A program made the position numbers and the translations under genes. Below, one piece after another: positions 5,996 to 14,050 of a stretch of DNA of 43,619 bases; the stretch's first letter is position 1; each line of letters starts with the position of its first letter. Source of the stretch: a virus. The stretch covers positions 1 to 43,619 of the IMG/VR virus record IMGVR_UViG_3300042545_001684. One strand, 5' to 3'. The notes below the pieces were generated by a model. It was not told the DNA's origin, made no database searches, and saw nothing but the letters and a program-made list of their open reading frames with translations.

Positions 5996-7048
5996 TTAGT
6001 TATATTTTCCACCACGGCGTTTGTATTCTTGAACAACCCATCCGTTTGCATATGCTGAAGGATAAACTTTAAATTTCTTTTTTGCTTCTGAAACTACTCT
6101 TGCATATAACTCTTTGTCTGCAGGCTTTCCTTTTCTATTTCCAATGACTCCACTAAAATCTTCTTTTTTAGATAAGTTAAATATTTCTGTAAGAGTTTCT
6201 GCTCCAGGTATAAATTTTCCAAAGTTAGCAAACAATACTTTGTCTCTTTCACGATTAGCAATTCCTCTTGACCATGAGTATCCTGCGTCTCCACCCCATG
6301 CAAGCCACATGATGTATCCATTAGATGGGTTAGCATTGTTGCCCCAGTCTTTACCTTTTTTGTCTACTTCGTGTCTAGAAAAATATGAATACATTCTTTT
6401 AACTGTGCTAAGAGAAATTGTTTCTCCTCTTGCTAACTGACCTGCACGAGTCCAACCAACTTGTGTTCCAGCTCCAGTTGCCTTACCATCTTCTTTAAAT
6501 TTAATTGCTCTACGAGCAGCAGATCTTGCTCCTGCTGGAGGAGAGTATCCCTCTGCTTTTGACACTTCATCTGTATCGTATTCAACATTATCATCATCTT
6601 CAAATAAATCATCTGCTTTTGCAGCAGGTACGCAATTAGGAACTGGTTTGCCATTTGCTCCTGGCTTCATTCCTCTTTGAACATATCCATCCCAGCAAGG
6701 TGCTTGTTTAGAAATATCTTCTGAACAACACTCTGACTTACCAATTGATGCATCATACATTGCCATTTCTTTTTCTGAATCCATTTGATGTCCCTCTAAT
6801 GTTTCTAGCTTTGTAGCATCTAAATACATCATTCCTATGCTGTAGGCTGTTTCTTCCCATTCACCATCTTCTTCTTCATAAATCCTAACAGACATTGCTG
6901 GATTATCTGGTGGCATTGAGACTAAGGAATATTCTGATCCAGGGGTTCCAAGTATTCCACCCTCTATCATAATATGCTCTACTCTGCCATGGACCATTCC
7001 TTCTTTGGTCATGCCCATAACAAAATTACCCTCTTTTATCTCTATCAT
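5996..7048 (-). CDS. Virion-associated-type protein with DUF5872-like C-terminus (350 aa)
   Basis: Modular protein. The N-terminal about 95 residues look like a small beta domain. A Cys motif with GYVQRGMKPGANGKPVPNC follows (about 120-140). Next comes a basic region with GARSAARRAIKFKE and GWTRAGQLARGE. The C-terminus (KFKVYPSAYANGWVVQEYKRRGG) resembles DUF5872 as I remember it. Such modules recur in structural or capsid-linked proteins of environmental phages, so a virion role is inferred. It has its own leaderless promoter and runs opposite to the flanking genes. Confidence 0.5.
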   Translation of the reverse strand: MIEIKEGNFVMGMTKEGMVHGRVEHIMIEGGILGTPGSEYSLVSMPPDNPAMSVRIYEEEDGEWEETAYSIGMMYLDATKLETLEGHQMDSEKEMAMYDASIGKSECCSEDISKQAPCWDGYVQRGMKPGANGKPVPNCVPAAKADDLFEDDDNVEYDTDEVSKAEGYSPPAGARSAARRAIKFKEDGKATGAGTQVGWTRAGQLARGETISLSTVKRMYSYFSRHEVDKKGKDWGNNANPSNGYIMWLAWGGDAGYSWSRGIANRERDKVLFANFGKFIPGAETLTEIFNLSKKEDFSGVIGNRKGKPADKELYARVVSEAKKKFKVYPSAYANGWVVQEYKRRGGKYN

Positions 7049-7054
7049 ATAATC

Positions 7055-7063
7055 ATTATATCA
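7055..7063 (-). promoter_or_regulatory. Extended -10 (TGATATAAT) for leaderless gene at 7048
   Basis: On the minus strand TGA-TATAAT ends 6 bases before the ATG at 7048. No good -35. It forms a divergent promoter pair with the element at 7121-7129. Confidence 0.65.
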
Positions 7064-7120
7064 GATTTTAGATGATACACATTATTTATAATAAATTAAA
7101 CAATGCTTTTTGGGCTGTCA

Positions 7121-7129
7121 TGCTATAAT
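7121..7129 (+). promoter_or_regulatory. Extended -10 (TGCTATAAT) of the glycan operon
   Basis: TATAAT at 7124-7129 with TGC before it. The predicted start near 7136 leaves a leader of about 20 bases carrying AAAGGGG at 7147-7153. So, unlike its divergent partner, this operon should have a normal Shine-Dalgarno leader. Confidence 0.65.
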
Positions 7130-7158
7130 TGTTTTACGTTTAAAATAAAGGGGTTTGT

Positions 7159-8118
7159 GTGGCTAATATTGTTTTTTTAGGTAATTTTGAAGTTGAATAT
7201 AGCAGTGAGAATCATCATGTTAAGTCTTTGGAGTCTCTTGGGCATACCGTTAAAAAATTACAAGAAAAAAAAGCAACTAGCGAAGAAATTCTAGATAAAG
7301 CATTAACCTCTGACCTATTTATATGGGTACACACACACAAATGGCAAACTCCAGGAAATCTATCAATGATAGATGTCTTAAAACAACTAAAAGCTGTAAA
7401 TAAAATAACAATGACTTATCACCTTGACTTGTGGTTTGGCATTGAACGTGAAAAAGATTTAAAGGGTGATGATTTCTATACAAACATAAGTCATTTCTTT
7501 GCTACAGATAAGTTAATGTGTAACTGGTTTAATGAAAACACAAGCGTTAAGGGACACTTCTTGCCTGCTGGAGTTTATGATAAAGAATGCTATGTGCATT
7601 CAGATTATGATATAAATAACTTTGAGCATGACATAATTTTTGTTGGTAGCAAAGGATATCATCCTGAACACAAATACCGTCCACAGCTAATAAACTTTTT
7701 ACGAAAAACATACGGTAAAAGATTTCTTCATGTAGGTGGCGATGGAGATACTGGAACAATTCGTGGTGATGCACTTAATCGTATATATGCAAAAAGCAAG
7801 GTAGCAATAGGTGATAGTCTCAATATTAACTTTAACTATCCATACTATACTAGTGACAGATTATTTGAAAGTACTGGTCGTGGTGGTTTTACTATCTATC
7901 CTAGGATTAAAGGACTTGAGGAATACTTTAAAGATGGAGAAGAAATTGTGTTCTATGAGCATGGAAACTTAGAAGATTTAAAAACAAAAATAGATAAATA
8001 TATTTTAGATGGTATATCAAGAGAAAGTATTAGAACTGCAGGGCATGAAAGAACTAAAAAAGAGCATACATATGTACATAGGTGGGCAACAATACTAGAA
8101 ACATTAAATATACAATGA
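7159..8118 (+). CDS. GT-B glycosyltransferase, CgeB-like (319 aa)
   Basis: The C-terminal third (residues about 235-315) has RLFESTGRGGFTIYP, GLEEYFKDGEEIVFY and a late RTAGHERTKKEHTYVHR. This is the pattern of CgeB/group-1-type glycosyltransferase C-terminal domains that bind the sugar nucleotide. The N-terminal half is the acceptor-side Rossmann domain. It starts at GTG after AAAGGGG and is the first gene of a seven-gene plus-strand operon. It overlaps the epimerase start as ATGA. Sugar and acceptor are unknown. Confidence 0.75.
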   Translation: MANIVFLGNFEVEYSSENHHVKSLESLGHTVKKLQEKKATSEEILDKALTSDLFIWVHTHKWQTPGNLSMIDVLKQLKAVNKITMTYHLDLWFGIEREKDLKGDDFYTNISHFFATDKLMCNWFNENTSVKGHFLPAGVYDKECYVHSDYDINNFEHDIIFVGSKGYHPEHKYRPQLINFLRKTYGKRFLHVGGDGDTGTIRGDALNRIYAKSKVAIGDSLNINFNYPYYTSDRLFESTGRGGFTIYPRIKGLEEYFKDGEEIVFYEHGNLEDLKTKIDKYILDGISRESIRTAGHERTKKEHTYVHRWATILETLNIQ

Positions 8119-9002
8119 AGTATTTAGTAACTGGTGGTGCTGGGTTTATTGGTTCAAACCTTGTTGATGAGCTAATTAGCCTTGGTCATGACGTTGTTTG
8201 TGTTGATGATGAATCCGCAGAGTGTCATGAACAATTTTATTGGAATGATAAAGCACAAAACTATAAATATGATATTTGCGATTATGATTTAATTGCCTCA
8301 CTATTTAAAAACATTGACTGTGTGTTTCACGTTGCATCTGATGCAAGAATACAGCCAGCAATACTAAATCCTAAAAAATCTATTCAGTCAAATGCACTAG
8401 GAACAGCCAACGTCCTTGAACTTTGTAGGGTTAATAACGTAAAAAGATTTATATATTCAAGCACATCCTCTGCTTATGGCAAGAAGGCAATACTTCCAAA
8501 CATAGAAACACAACCGTCTGACCCACTAACACCATACTCTGCTGCTAAAGTTTTTGGTGAAAACCTTGCGAGAGTTTATTGTAATCTTTATGGTCTTGAG
8601 ACTATATCGCTTAGATACTTTAATGTTTATGGAGATAGGCAGCCACTAAAAGGTCAATATGCACCAGTAATAGGACTATTTTTAAAACAATCTCGTGAAA
8701 AAAAACCTTTGACAGTTGTTGGAGATGGATCTCAGCGCAGAGACTTTACACATATATCTGATGTAGTGCAGGCAAACATTCTTGCATCTGAGGTTGAAAA
8801 TGGATTTGGTGAAGTATATAACATTGGGTATGGAAGTAACTACGCTATACTTGATATTGCTAATATAATTTCAAATGATATTAAGTTTATACCGTCAAGA
8901 ATTGGTGAAGTGCAAGAAACTCTTGCATCTAATACTAAGTTTAAAAATCTAACTGGTTGGACTCCAAAAATATCTTTAATGGATTGGATACAAAATGACT
9001 GA
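8115..9002 (+). CDS. NAD-dependent sugar-nucleotide epimerase/dehydratase (295 aa)
   Basis: Extended short-chain dehydrogenase. NAD-binding GGAGFIG is at residues 7-13, the catalytic Ser/Thr region SSTSS at 115-119, and YxxxK at Y141/K145 (YSAAK). Later RYFNVYG and RRDFTHISDVV motifs are typical of UDP-glucose 4-epimerase-type enzymes. I start at the ATG overlapping the upstream TGA rather than a longer frame, because the protein then begins at the first beta strand. It probably makes the sugar donor used by the neighbouring transferases. Confidence 0.85.
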   Translation: MKYLVTGGAGFIGSNLVDELISLGHDVVCVDDESAECHEQFYWNDKAQNYKYDICDYDLIASLFKNIDCVFHVASDARIQPAILNPKKSIQSNALGTANVLELCRVNNVKRFIYSSTSSAYGKKAILPNIETQPSDPLTPYSAAKVFGENLARVYCNLYGLETISLRYFNVYGDRQPLKGQYAPVIGLFLKQSREKKPLTVVGDGSQRRDFTHISDVVQANILASEVENGFGEVYNIGYGSNYAILDIANIISNDIKFIPSRIGEVQETLASNTKFKNLTGWTPKISLMDWIQND

Positions 9003-9708
9003 AATGATTAAGGCTATTGTTAACGGGGAATTTGAAATAACATTACCAAAACATCGTGCAAATAGACCAGACTGGTATAAACCACATGGTTGGGAAAAAC
9101 CAAGATTAAAACATATGTCAGAAAATATTTCATCTGGAGATGTTGTGTATTATGTTGGTGCAGAAGAAGGGGAAATGCCTGCTCTATGTCAAATGTGGGG
9201 TGCAGAAGTTGTTTTATTTGAACCCAATCCAAAAGTATGGTCACACTTTCCATTACTTTGGAGCGCAAATAATTTAGAACTACCATTAATTTGTATCCCT
9301 GGATTTGCATCTGACAAGATAAATAATCTTTCAAGAATATATTATAATGAGTGGCCACCAGAAGTTAATGCTGAAATTGAAGCAGCACATGGATTTAAAG
9401 AGTTATATCTTGAAGGAGATACGTATGGTCAAATTACTATAGACTCTTGTGTGTATGATCATAATATTAAGGCACCTACGGCTATTTCCTTAGACGTAGA
9501 AGGCAGTGAATGGAGGGTCCTAGGAGGAGCTGAAAAGGTACTTAAAGAACATAAACCAAAGATTTGGTTATCTGGACACCCTGAGTTTATGTTACAGCAA
9601 TGGGATGAATCTTTGTATAACCTTAGACAATGGATAAAAGAATTAGGATACAAAGAATTGATATTAGACTATCAGCATGAGGTACATTTATTTTATGAAT
9701 CAATCTAA
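8995..9708 (+). CDS. FkbM-family methyltransferase (237 aa)
   Basis: SAM-dependent fold: GDVVYYVGAEEGE (motif I, about residues 48-60), VVLFEPNP (about 71-78) and SLDVEGSEWRVL (about 164-175), the last characteristic of FkbM-type O-methyltransferases. Such enzymes methylate sugars or polyketides. It overlaps the epimerase end by 8 bases and the next gene by 14, so it is translationally coupled. It would fit O-methylation of a glycan built by this operon. Confidence 0.8.
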   Translation: MTEMIKAIVNGEFEITLPKHRANRPDWYKPHGWEKPRLKHMSENISSGDVVYYVGAEEGEMPALCQMWGAEVVLFEPNPKVWSHFPLLWSANNLELPLICIPGFASDKINNLSRIYYNEWPPEVNAEIEAAHGFKELYLEGDTYGQITIDSCVYDHNIKAPTAISLDVEGSEWRVLGGAEKVLKEHKPKIWLSGHPEFMLQQWDESLYNLRQWIKELGYKELILDYQHEVHLFYESI

Positions 9709-10243
9709 ACAATTTTGGGATAACGCTGCCAAGGATCCAGAAGTAAGATATAAGTATATTGCAGATGAGTGGGCATCTACTGAAACATTTTTGGATATTA
9801 TAAAAAACAATAATAATGACTGGAACAATGTTCTAGAAATTGGTTGTGGAGTAGGTAGACTGTTAGTTCCTTTTGCAGACATGTATAAAGAGTGTAATTT
9901 TTATGGAATAGACATATCCGATGAAATGATAAACCTTGCACCTAAAAGAGATAATATAAAGTATCAAGAACTTACAGACAACCTTGACCTTGTATACTCA
10001 ATGCTAGTCTTTCAACATATTGAGCACCAAGAAAAAATTAACTATATAAAACTTGCTTATAAAAAATTAAAAATTGGTGGTAACTTATTTTTTCAGTTTG
10101 TTGTTGGTGAAGAAAATTCTCCATACTCCTATCAAACATCAAGGTTTGAGATTGATAGAATATTAAGTCATGCTGGATTTAAAAACTTAATCTTTACAGA
10201 TCATATGCATCCTGAATGGATGTTTGTTAGGGCTACAAAATGA
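9695..10243 (+). CDS. Class I SAM-dependent methyltransferase (182 aa)
   Basis: VLEIGCGVGRLLVPF is a clear SAM-binding motif I, followed by FYGIDISDEMI (motif II) and YSMLVFQHIEH (motif IV region). I choose ATG 9695 over the in-frame ATG 9677: FWDNAAKDPEVRYKYIADEW is the usual N-terminus of this type, and GAGG lies upstream of 9695. Target (sugar or small molecule) unknown. Overlaps the next gene as ATGA. Confidence 0.8.
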   Translation: MNQSKQFWDNAAKDPEVRYKYIADEWASTETFLDIIKNNNNDWNNVLEIGCGVGRLLVPFADMYKECNFYGIDISDEMINLAPKRDNIKYQELTDNLDLVYSMLVFQHIEHQEKINYIKLAYKKLKIGGNLFFQFVVGEENSPYSYQTSRFEIDRILSHAGFKNLIFTDHMHPEWMFVRATK

Positions 10244-11088
10244 TTAATGCATACATATATTCTATTAATCCACTTGATGCTGCAGATGGCAAATGGGATT
10301 ATGGACTACTAAAAGAAACATTTGAAAAAAATAATATTAATCAGTTAGTTGTAAAAAAAATACCAAAAACAGATCGTGGCTTTGTTGTTATCCCTGGACA
10401 AGGAAATGCTGGTAAAGAAAAAGCAATATCAAATCAATTAAAAAACCTTAATAGAGTTGTTTTGTTTATAACTGGTGATGAGGGAGCTCATTTTGATGTA
10501 GATAAGATATCTCATCCAAATATTTCTATTTGGGTTCAATACCCACATCAAAAACATGAAAAATATAATAAATTTTTTATTGGTGTGCCACAACACTTAG
10601 AGTCTAACTTGCCTGACTATCCCGTTAAAGAATATGATATTTATTTTGGTGGACAGATAACTCATCAACGTAGACAGCAGTTATCGGAAATAATGCCAAA
10701 CCTTCAAAATTCTCTATATAAGCCCACAGAAGGATTTGCACAAGGGGAAAAACCTAAAGACTACTATAAAACACTTTCAAAAACTAAGATTGCTCCAGCT
10801 CCTGCTGGTGCCCAAGTTATAGATACTTTTAGATTTTTTGAGGCTATTGAAATGTTGGCTTTGCCTATTGGTGATCTTATTGACTCTAAAGGTGAAATGA
10901 TTGATTATTTTAATTATGTTTACCCTGCGGGAATTCCAATTGAAAAAGTTAAAAACTGGAAAGAACTAAAAAAAATGCTTCCAAGTCTTATTAATAACTA
11001 CCCAAACAATATGCATCAGGTAGTGTGCTGGTGGATTAAGTATAAAAGAGATTTTTCCATTAACATAATGAGGGATCTACATGAATAA
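10240..11088 (+). CDS. Exostosin-like GT-B glycosyltransferase (282 aa)
   Basis: YDIYFGGQITHQRRQQL in the middle and KIAPAPAGAQVIDTFRFFEA followed by MLALPIG match the donor-binding half of exostosin-like glycosyltransferases (from memory, CPRG...D(T/S)xRxxEAL...PV). The N-terminal domain has no known signature. Placed in the middle of the glycan operon with overlaps at both ends. Donor and acceptor are not deducible. Confidence 0.6.
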   Translation: MINAYIYSINPLDAADGKWDYGLLKETFEKNNINQLVVKKIPKTDRGFVVIPGQGNAGKEKAISNQLKNLNRVVLFITGDEGAHFDVDKISHPNISIWVQYPHQKHEKYNKFFIGVPQHLESNLPDYPVKEYDIYFGGQITHQRRQQLSEIMPNLQNSLYKPTEGFAQGEKPKDYYKTLSKTKIAPAPAGAQVIDTFRFFEAIEMLALPIGDLIDSKGEMIDYFNYVYPAGIPIEKVKNWKELKKMLPSLINNYPNNMHQVVCWWIKYKRDFSINIMRDLHE

Positions 11089-11842
11089 AAATGATGTAAC
11101 TATTGTTGTTGTTACTTCTGTTTTGCCAAGTCACCCAGGTACAGAAATTATTGATGAAACAATGTCTACTATAAGGGAACACTTTCCTAATAATGAAATT
11201 ATATTACAAATAGATGGTTTACGTAAAGAGCGCTTACACCGTAAAGCAGATTATGATGAATATAAAAATAGAGTTTTATGGAAATGTTTACATGAATGGA
11301 AAAATGTATTACCTATAATTTTTGATGAACATAGTCATCAAACCACAATGATGAAAGAAACTATTGGACTTATTAATACTGCAGTTATGCTTTATGTTGA
11401 AGGAGATGCCCCGTTAACTCCAGATTGTAAAATTGATTGGCAAGAATGTTTAGATATGTTAGAGCATGAAAAAGCAAACACAATTCGTTTTCATTTTGAG
11501 TCATCAATACCAGAACCACACAAACACTTAATGTTTGGTCTTGAGGATAATTTTATTAAAACTGTTCAATGGAGTCAACGTCCACACCTAAGCACAGTTA
11601 AGTATTACAGGGATGTTGTTCTTCCTTTTTCTGAAGAAAAAACATTTATTGAAGATAGGTTTCATGGGAAAGTCCAAGATGACAGTTTTCCATATGAAAC
11701 TTTTAGTCAAGAAGGTTGGGACATTCATAAACTTTGGATATATCATCCAGAAGGAAGCATTAAACGCTCTTATCATTTAGATGGTCGTGATGGTACACAA
11801 AAATTTACACAAGATGATAATACTTGGGGATATAAAGAATGA
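11081..11842 (+). CDS. GT-A-like glycosyltransferase (253 aa)
   Basis: VTIVVVTSVLPSHPGTEIIDETMSTI at the N-terminus resembles the nucleotide-binding start of family-2-type enzymes. LYVEGDAPL near residue 105 is in the position of the metal-binding D-x-D, here GDA. FIEDRFHGKVQDD about 90 residues later could hold the catalytic acid. No close family is recalled, so the call rests on fold features and operon context. Overlaps the next gene as ATGA. Confidence 0.5.
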   Translation: MNKNDVTIVVVTSVLPSHPGTEIIDETMSTIREHFPNNEIILQIDGLRKERLHRKADYDEYKNRVLWKCLHEWKNVLPIIFDEHSHQTTMMKETIGLINTAVMLYVEGDAPLTPDCKIDWQECLDMLEHEKANTIRFHFESSIPEPHKHLMFGLEDNFIKTVQWSQRPHLSTVKYYRDVVLPFSEEKTFIEDRFHGKVQDDSFPYETFSQEGWDIHKLWIYHPEGSIKRSYHLDGRDGTQKFTQDDNTWGYKE

Positions 11843-12870
11843 GACTTGGCATAATTGCAAGATCAGACAATACTGGCCTTGGTAATCAAACAAAAGAACT
11901 TGTAGACATGCTTAATCCAGCAAAGATCATGCTTATTAATTCCGCTCCTTTTAATAGAAATAAACAACACCCAGAGTGGTATGAAAAATATGAATGTCAA
12001 CATGTTAGTGGTTTTCCAAAAAACTTTGAAGTAGAGATGTTTTTAAACGGATTAGATGTTGTATTAACCTGTGAAACATTTTACAATAAACATTTTATTG
12101 CTTTAGCAAAAAGAAAAAGAGTTAAAACAATTCTTCAGTACAATTATGAATTTTTAGATAATTTAGAAAACCCAGACCTTGCATTGCCAGATGTTTTAGT
12201 TGCACCAAGCTTATGGAATTTTGAAGACATAGTAAATAAATTTGGTAATATAAGTAAAGTAATACACATTCCACCTCCAACCAATATAGATTTATTTTCT
12301 AATGCAAGAAATATTAATTTAAGTAAAACACATAAAAAAATACTTCATGTTGGTGGAAAAGCTGCTGCAAAAGATAGGAACGGAACAAACACAGTAATTC
12401 AAATGCTTAAATATTCCAAGGCTAACTATGAACTTGTTATTAAAAGTCAAACTCCTTTAGAAATACAGTGTAATGATCCAAGACTTACCATTGACACTTC
12501 TAGCCCAGATACACGTGAAAGCCTCTATGAGGGCTATGACGCAATGGTACTGCCAAGAAGGTATGGTGGACTGTGTTTACCCATGAATGAGGCTCTATTA
12601 AGCTCTCTACCCGTTTTTATGACCAACATATCTCCAAACAATAAGATACTTCCATTAGAATGGCTTGCAGACACTGTTAAGGTTGATAGACTAATGACTC
12701 GTACTATGCTTAATGTATATGAAGCTAATCCTAAAATGCTTGCTAGGATGATTGATGATTATTATGATAGCGATATTTTTGTTAATAAAAATAAGGCTTT
12801 TGAAATAGGAGTAAATAATTTTTCTCAAGAAAAACTACATGGAACATATAAAGATCTATTAAAGTTTTAG
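11839..12870 (+). CDS. Family-4-type glycosyltransferase (343 aa)
   Basis: GT-B organisation: an N-terminal domain beginning MRLGIIARSDNTGLGNQTKEL, a linker, and a C-terminal domain with KKILHVGGKAAAKDRNG and YDAMVLPRRYGGLCLPMNEAL. The last corresponds to the E-x7-E donor-sugar motif region of GT4 enzymes. It is the last gene of the plus-strand operon. Its stop codon lies inside the converging gene at 12859-13545 (12-base tail-to-tail overlap), so no terminator separates them. Confidence 0.75.
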   Translation: MRLGIIARSDNTGLGNQTKELVDMLNPAKIMLINSAPFNRNKQHPEWYEKYECQHVSGFPKNFEVEMFLNGLDVVLTCETFYNKHFIALAKRKRVKTILQYNYEFLDNLENPDLALPDVLVAPSLWNFEDIVNKFGNISKVIHIPPPTNIDLFSNARNINLSKTHKKILHVGGKAAAKDRNGTNTVIQMLKYSKANYELVIKSQTPLEIQCNDPRLTIDTSSPDTRESLYEGYDAMVLPRRYGGLCLPMNEALLSSLPVFMTNISPNNKILPLEWLADTVKVDRLMTRTMLNVYEANPKMLARMIDDYYDSDIFVNKNKAFEIGVNNFSQEKLHGTYKDLLKF

Positions 12871-13545
12871 TCCTAAATCTCTAGATATTGGAATAATAAA
12901 TTTATCAGAAAACTCCTGCTTAAGGTTTCCTAACGTCATAAAGGTTGCTTTTCTGTCTAATATAAACCTAATGTCTGTTTTAAGTTCTTGAATTTTAAGG
13001 TCTGTAAATGTTAATATATAAAAAGATAGCCATAGATCATCAATAATCCAATATTCTTCTGGACAATCAAAAAAATCATCATTAAGAAACAAACTAGAAT
13101 GACATATTAATCCGCCAGTTCCTGCATAGTTTCCACATTCATTTTTTTCTAATTTAATTTTTTTTCTATAAAGATACTCAACCATGTGTGCCCAAAATGT
13201 TTTAACAGAATTAGGATCATACTGATCATGACATTCTTGTATAAATGTATCTGGAATTATCTCATCATCATCAATAAATATTATTTTCTCATATCCTGAT
13301 TCCGCTAAGTCTCTTGCCAGAATAAATCTACCAAATTGTTTAAACTCATTACCATAGTTATGTACAGTTATTTTTGTTGTATTAGAATATTTATTTAAAT
13401 AGCCCAGCAATTTTTCATTTCTATTTGAATTATCAACTATAAAAAAATCAAAGTCTTTATTTGTTTGTCTTTCTATGCAGCCTAAAGTAGTTTTAAGGTT
13501 TTCAAACCTTACATAAGTGCACATTATAAGAGCTGTTTTTGACAT
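12859..13545 (-). CDS. Family-2 glycosyltransferase (228 aa)
   Basis: N-terminal TALIMCTYVRFENLKTTL is the nucleotide-binding strand and helix of GT2 enzymes. FFIVDNSN and IIFIDDDEII (DDD at 92-94) supply the metal-binding acidic motif. WIIDDLWLSFY (about 165-175) matches the ED catalytic-base region. It is divided from the main glycan operon by orientation and has its own extended -10, so it may be expressed at another time. Length is normal for a single-domain GT-A. Confidence 0.75.
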   Translation of the reverse strand: MSKTALIMCTYVRFENLKTTLGCIERQTNKDFDFFIVDNSNRNEKLLGYLNKYSNTTKITVHNYGNEFKQFGRFILARDLAESGYEKIIFIDDDEIIPDTFIQECHDQYDPNSVKTFWAHMVEYLYRKKIKLEKNECGNYAGTGGLICHSSLFLNDDFFDCPEEYWIIDDLWLSFYILTFTDLKIQELKTDIRFILDRKATFMTLGNLKQEFSDKFIIPISRDLGLKL

Positions 13546-13553
13546 ATATTTTA

Positions 13554-13562
13554 ATTATAGCA
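13554..13562 (-). promoter_or_regulatory. Extended -10 (TGCTATAAT) for gene at 13545
   Basis: On the minus strand TGC-TATAAT ends 8 bases before the ATG, predicting a leader of 0-2 bases. It abuts the terminator of the gene upstream. Confidence 0.55.
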
Positions 13563-13597
13563 GAGAGAAAGCCAGCCCATTTCTAGGCTGGCCTCTC
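13563..13597 (-). terminator. Hairpin terminator after gene 13609-13881
   Basis: A 7-bp GC-rich stem GCCAGCC/GGCTGGC with an 8-base loop and an outer GAGAG/CTCTC pairing. On the minus strand the inner stem is followed by TTT then CTCTCT, so the U-run is short and termination may be partial. Confidence 0.6.
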
Positions 13598-13608
13598 AGT
13601 GAAGTTTA

Positions 13609-13881
13609 TTACTTCTTCTTTGCTGCTGCCTTCTTTGCAGGAGCCTTCTTAACTACCTTTGCAGACTTCAATGCTTTGTCTACAACTGATGTGTCAGGTA
13701 GGCGACCAAATGCACTATCATTTGGATTAATTGCTCTTAATGCAACTGGAACCAATGCACCAAGTAGTGAGTATGCAAGTGTTGCTGGATCTGTAATTCC
13801 AGATGCATACATTGCTACTCCTGCTGAAAGTGCTGATCTTCCGTATGATGCAAGTATTGCCTTTAGTTGTTCTGTATTCAT
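13609..13881 (-). CDS. Small membrane protein with Lys/Ala tail, possible holin (90 aa)
   Basis: Two hydrophobic stretches (about residues 15-29 and 33-50) joined by a short turn, then a polar segment and a histone-like tail of Lys/Ala (APAKKAAAKKK). Strong AGGAGG before the ATG indicates high expression. The layout of two short helices and a charged tail fits holin-like or virion membrane proteins, but the endolysin is 7 kb away. From memory, similar proteins occur in freshwater actinophages without an assigned role. Confidence 0.5.
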   Translation of the reverse strand: MNTEQLKAILASYGRSALSAGVAMYASGITDPATLAYSLLGALVPVALRAINPNDSAFGRLPDTSVVDKALKSAKVVKKAPAKKAAAKKK

Positions 13882-13891
13882 TTTATTCCTC

Positions 13892-14050
13892 CTAGGATAT
13901 TGCTCTTGTTAGTACTGTAAAGCCAATCCATAGACCAATAATTCCTGCGACTCCCGCAAAAACTGGTGGTGCTGGAACTGGCAATTTGAATGCAGCAAAT
14001 ACTATACCGCATCCAAAACCTGTTAGTGTTGATAATATAATGTCTTTCAT
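13892..14050 (-). CDS. XapX-domain membrane protein (52 aa)
   Basis: Two hydrophobic helices around FKLPVPAPPVFAGVAGIIGL, which is the XapX (DUF1427) signature: K-(L)-P-x-P-A-P-P...G-x-x-G-I-x-G-L. The function of XapX is not established. Start overlaps the previous stop (ATGA), and its end lies 11 bases before the next ATG within an AGGAGG, so the three genes are co-translated. Confidence 0.7.
   Translation of the reverse strand: MKDIILSTLTGFGCGIVFAAFKLPVPAPPVFAGVAGIIGLWIGFTVLTRAIS

Noticed and set aside
6094-6654. Several 73-108-codon frames inside 5996-7048 on both strands
   Set aside because: They overlap the long, domain-bearing minus-strand gene, have unlikely compositions and lack initiation signals.
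8082-8114. Earlier start for the epimerase (11 extra residues)
   Set aside because: The NAD-binding strand begins at the ATG 8115, which overlaps the upstream stop as ATGA; the extra residues lie inside the previous gene and match no family.
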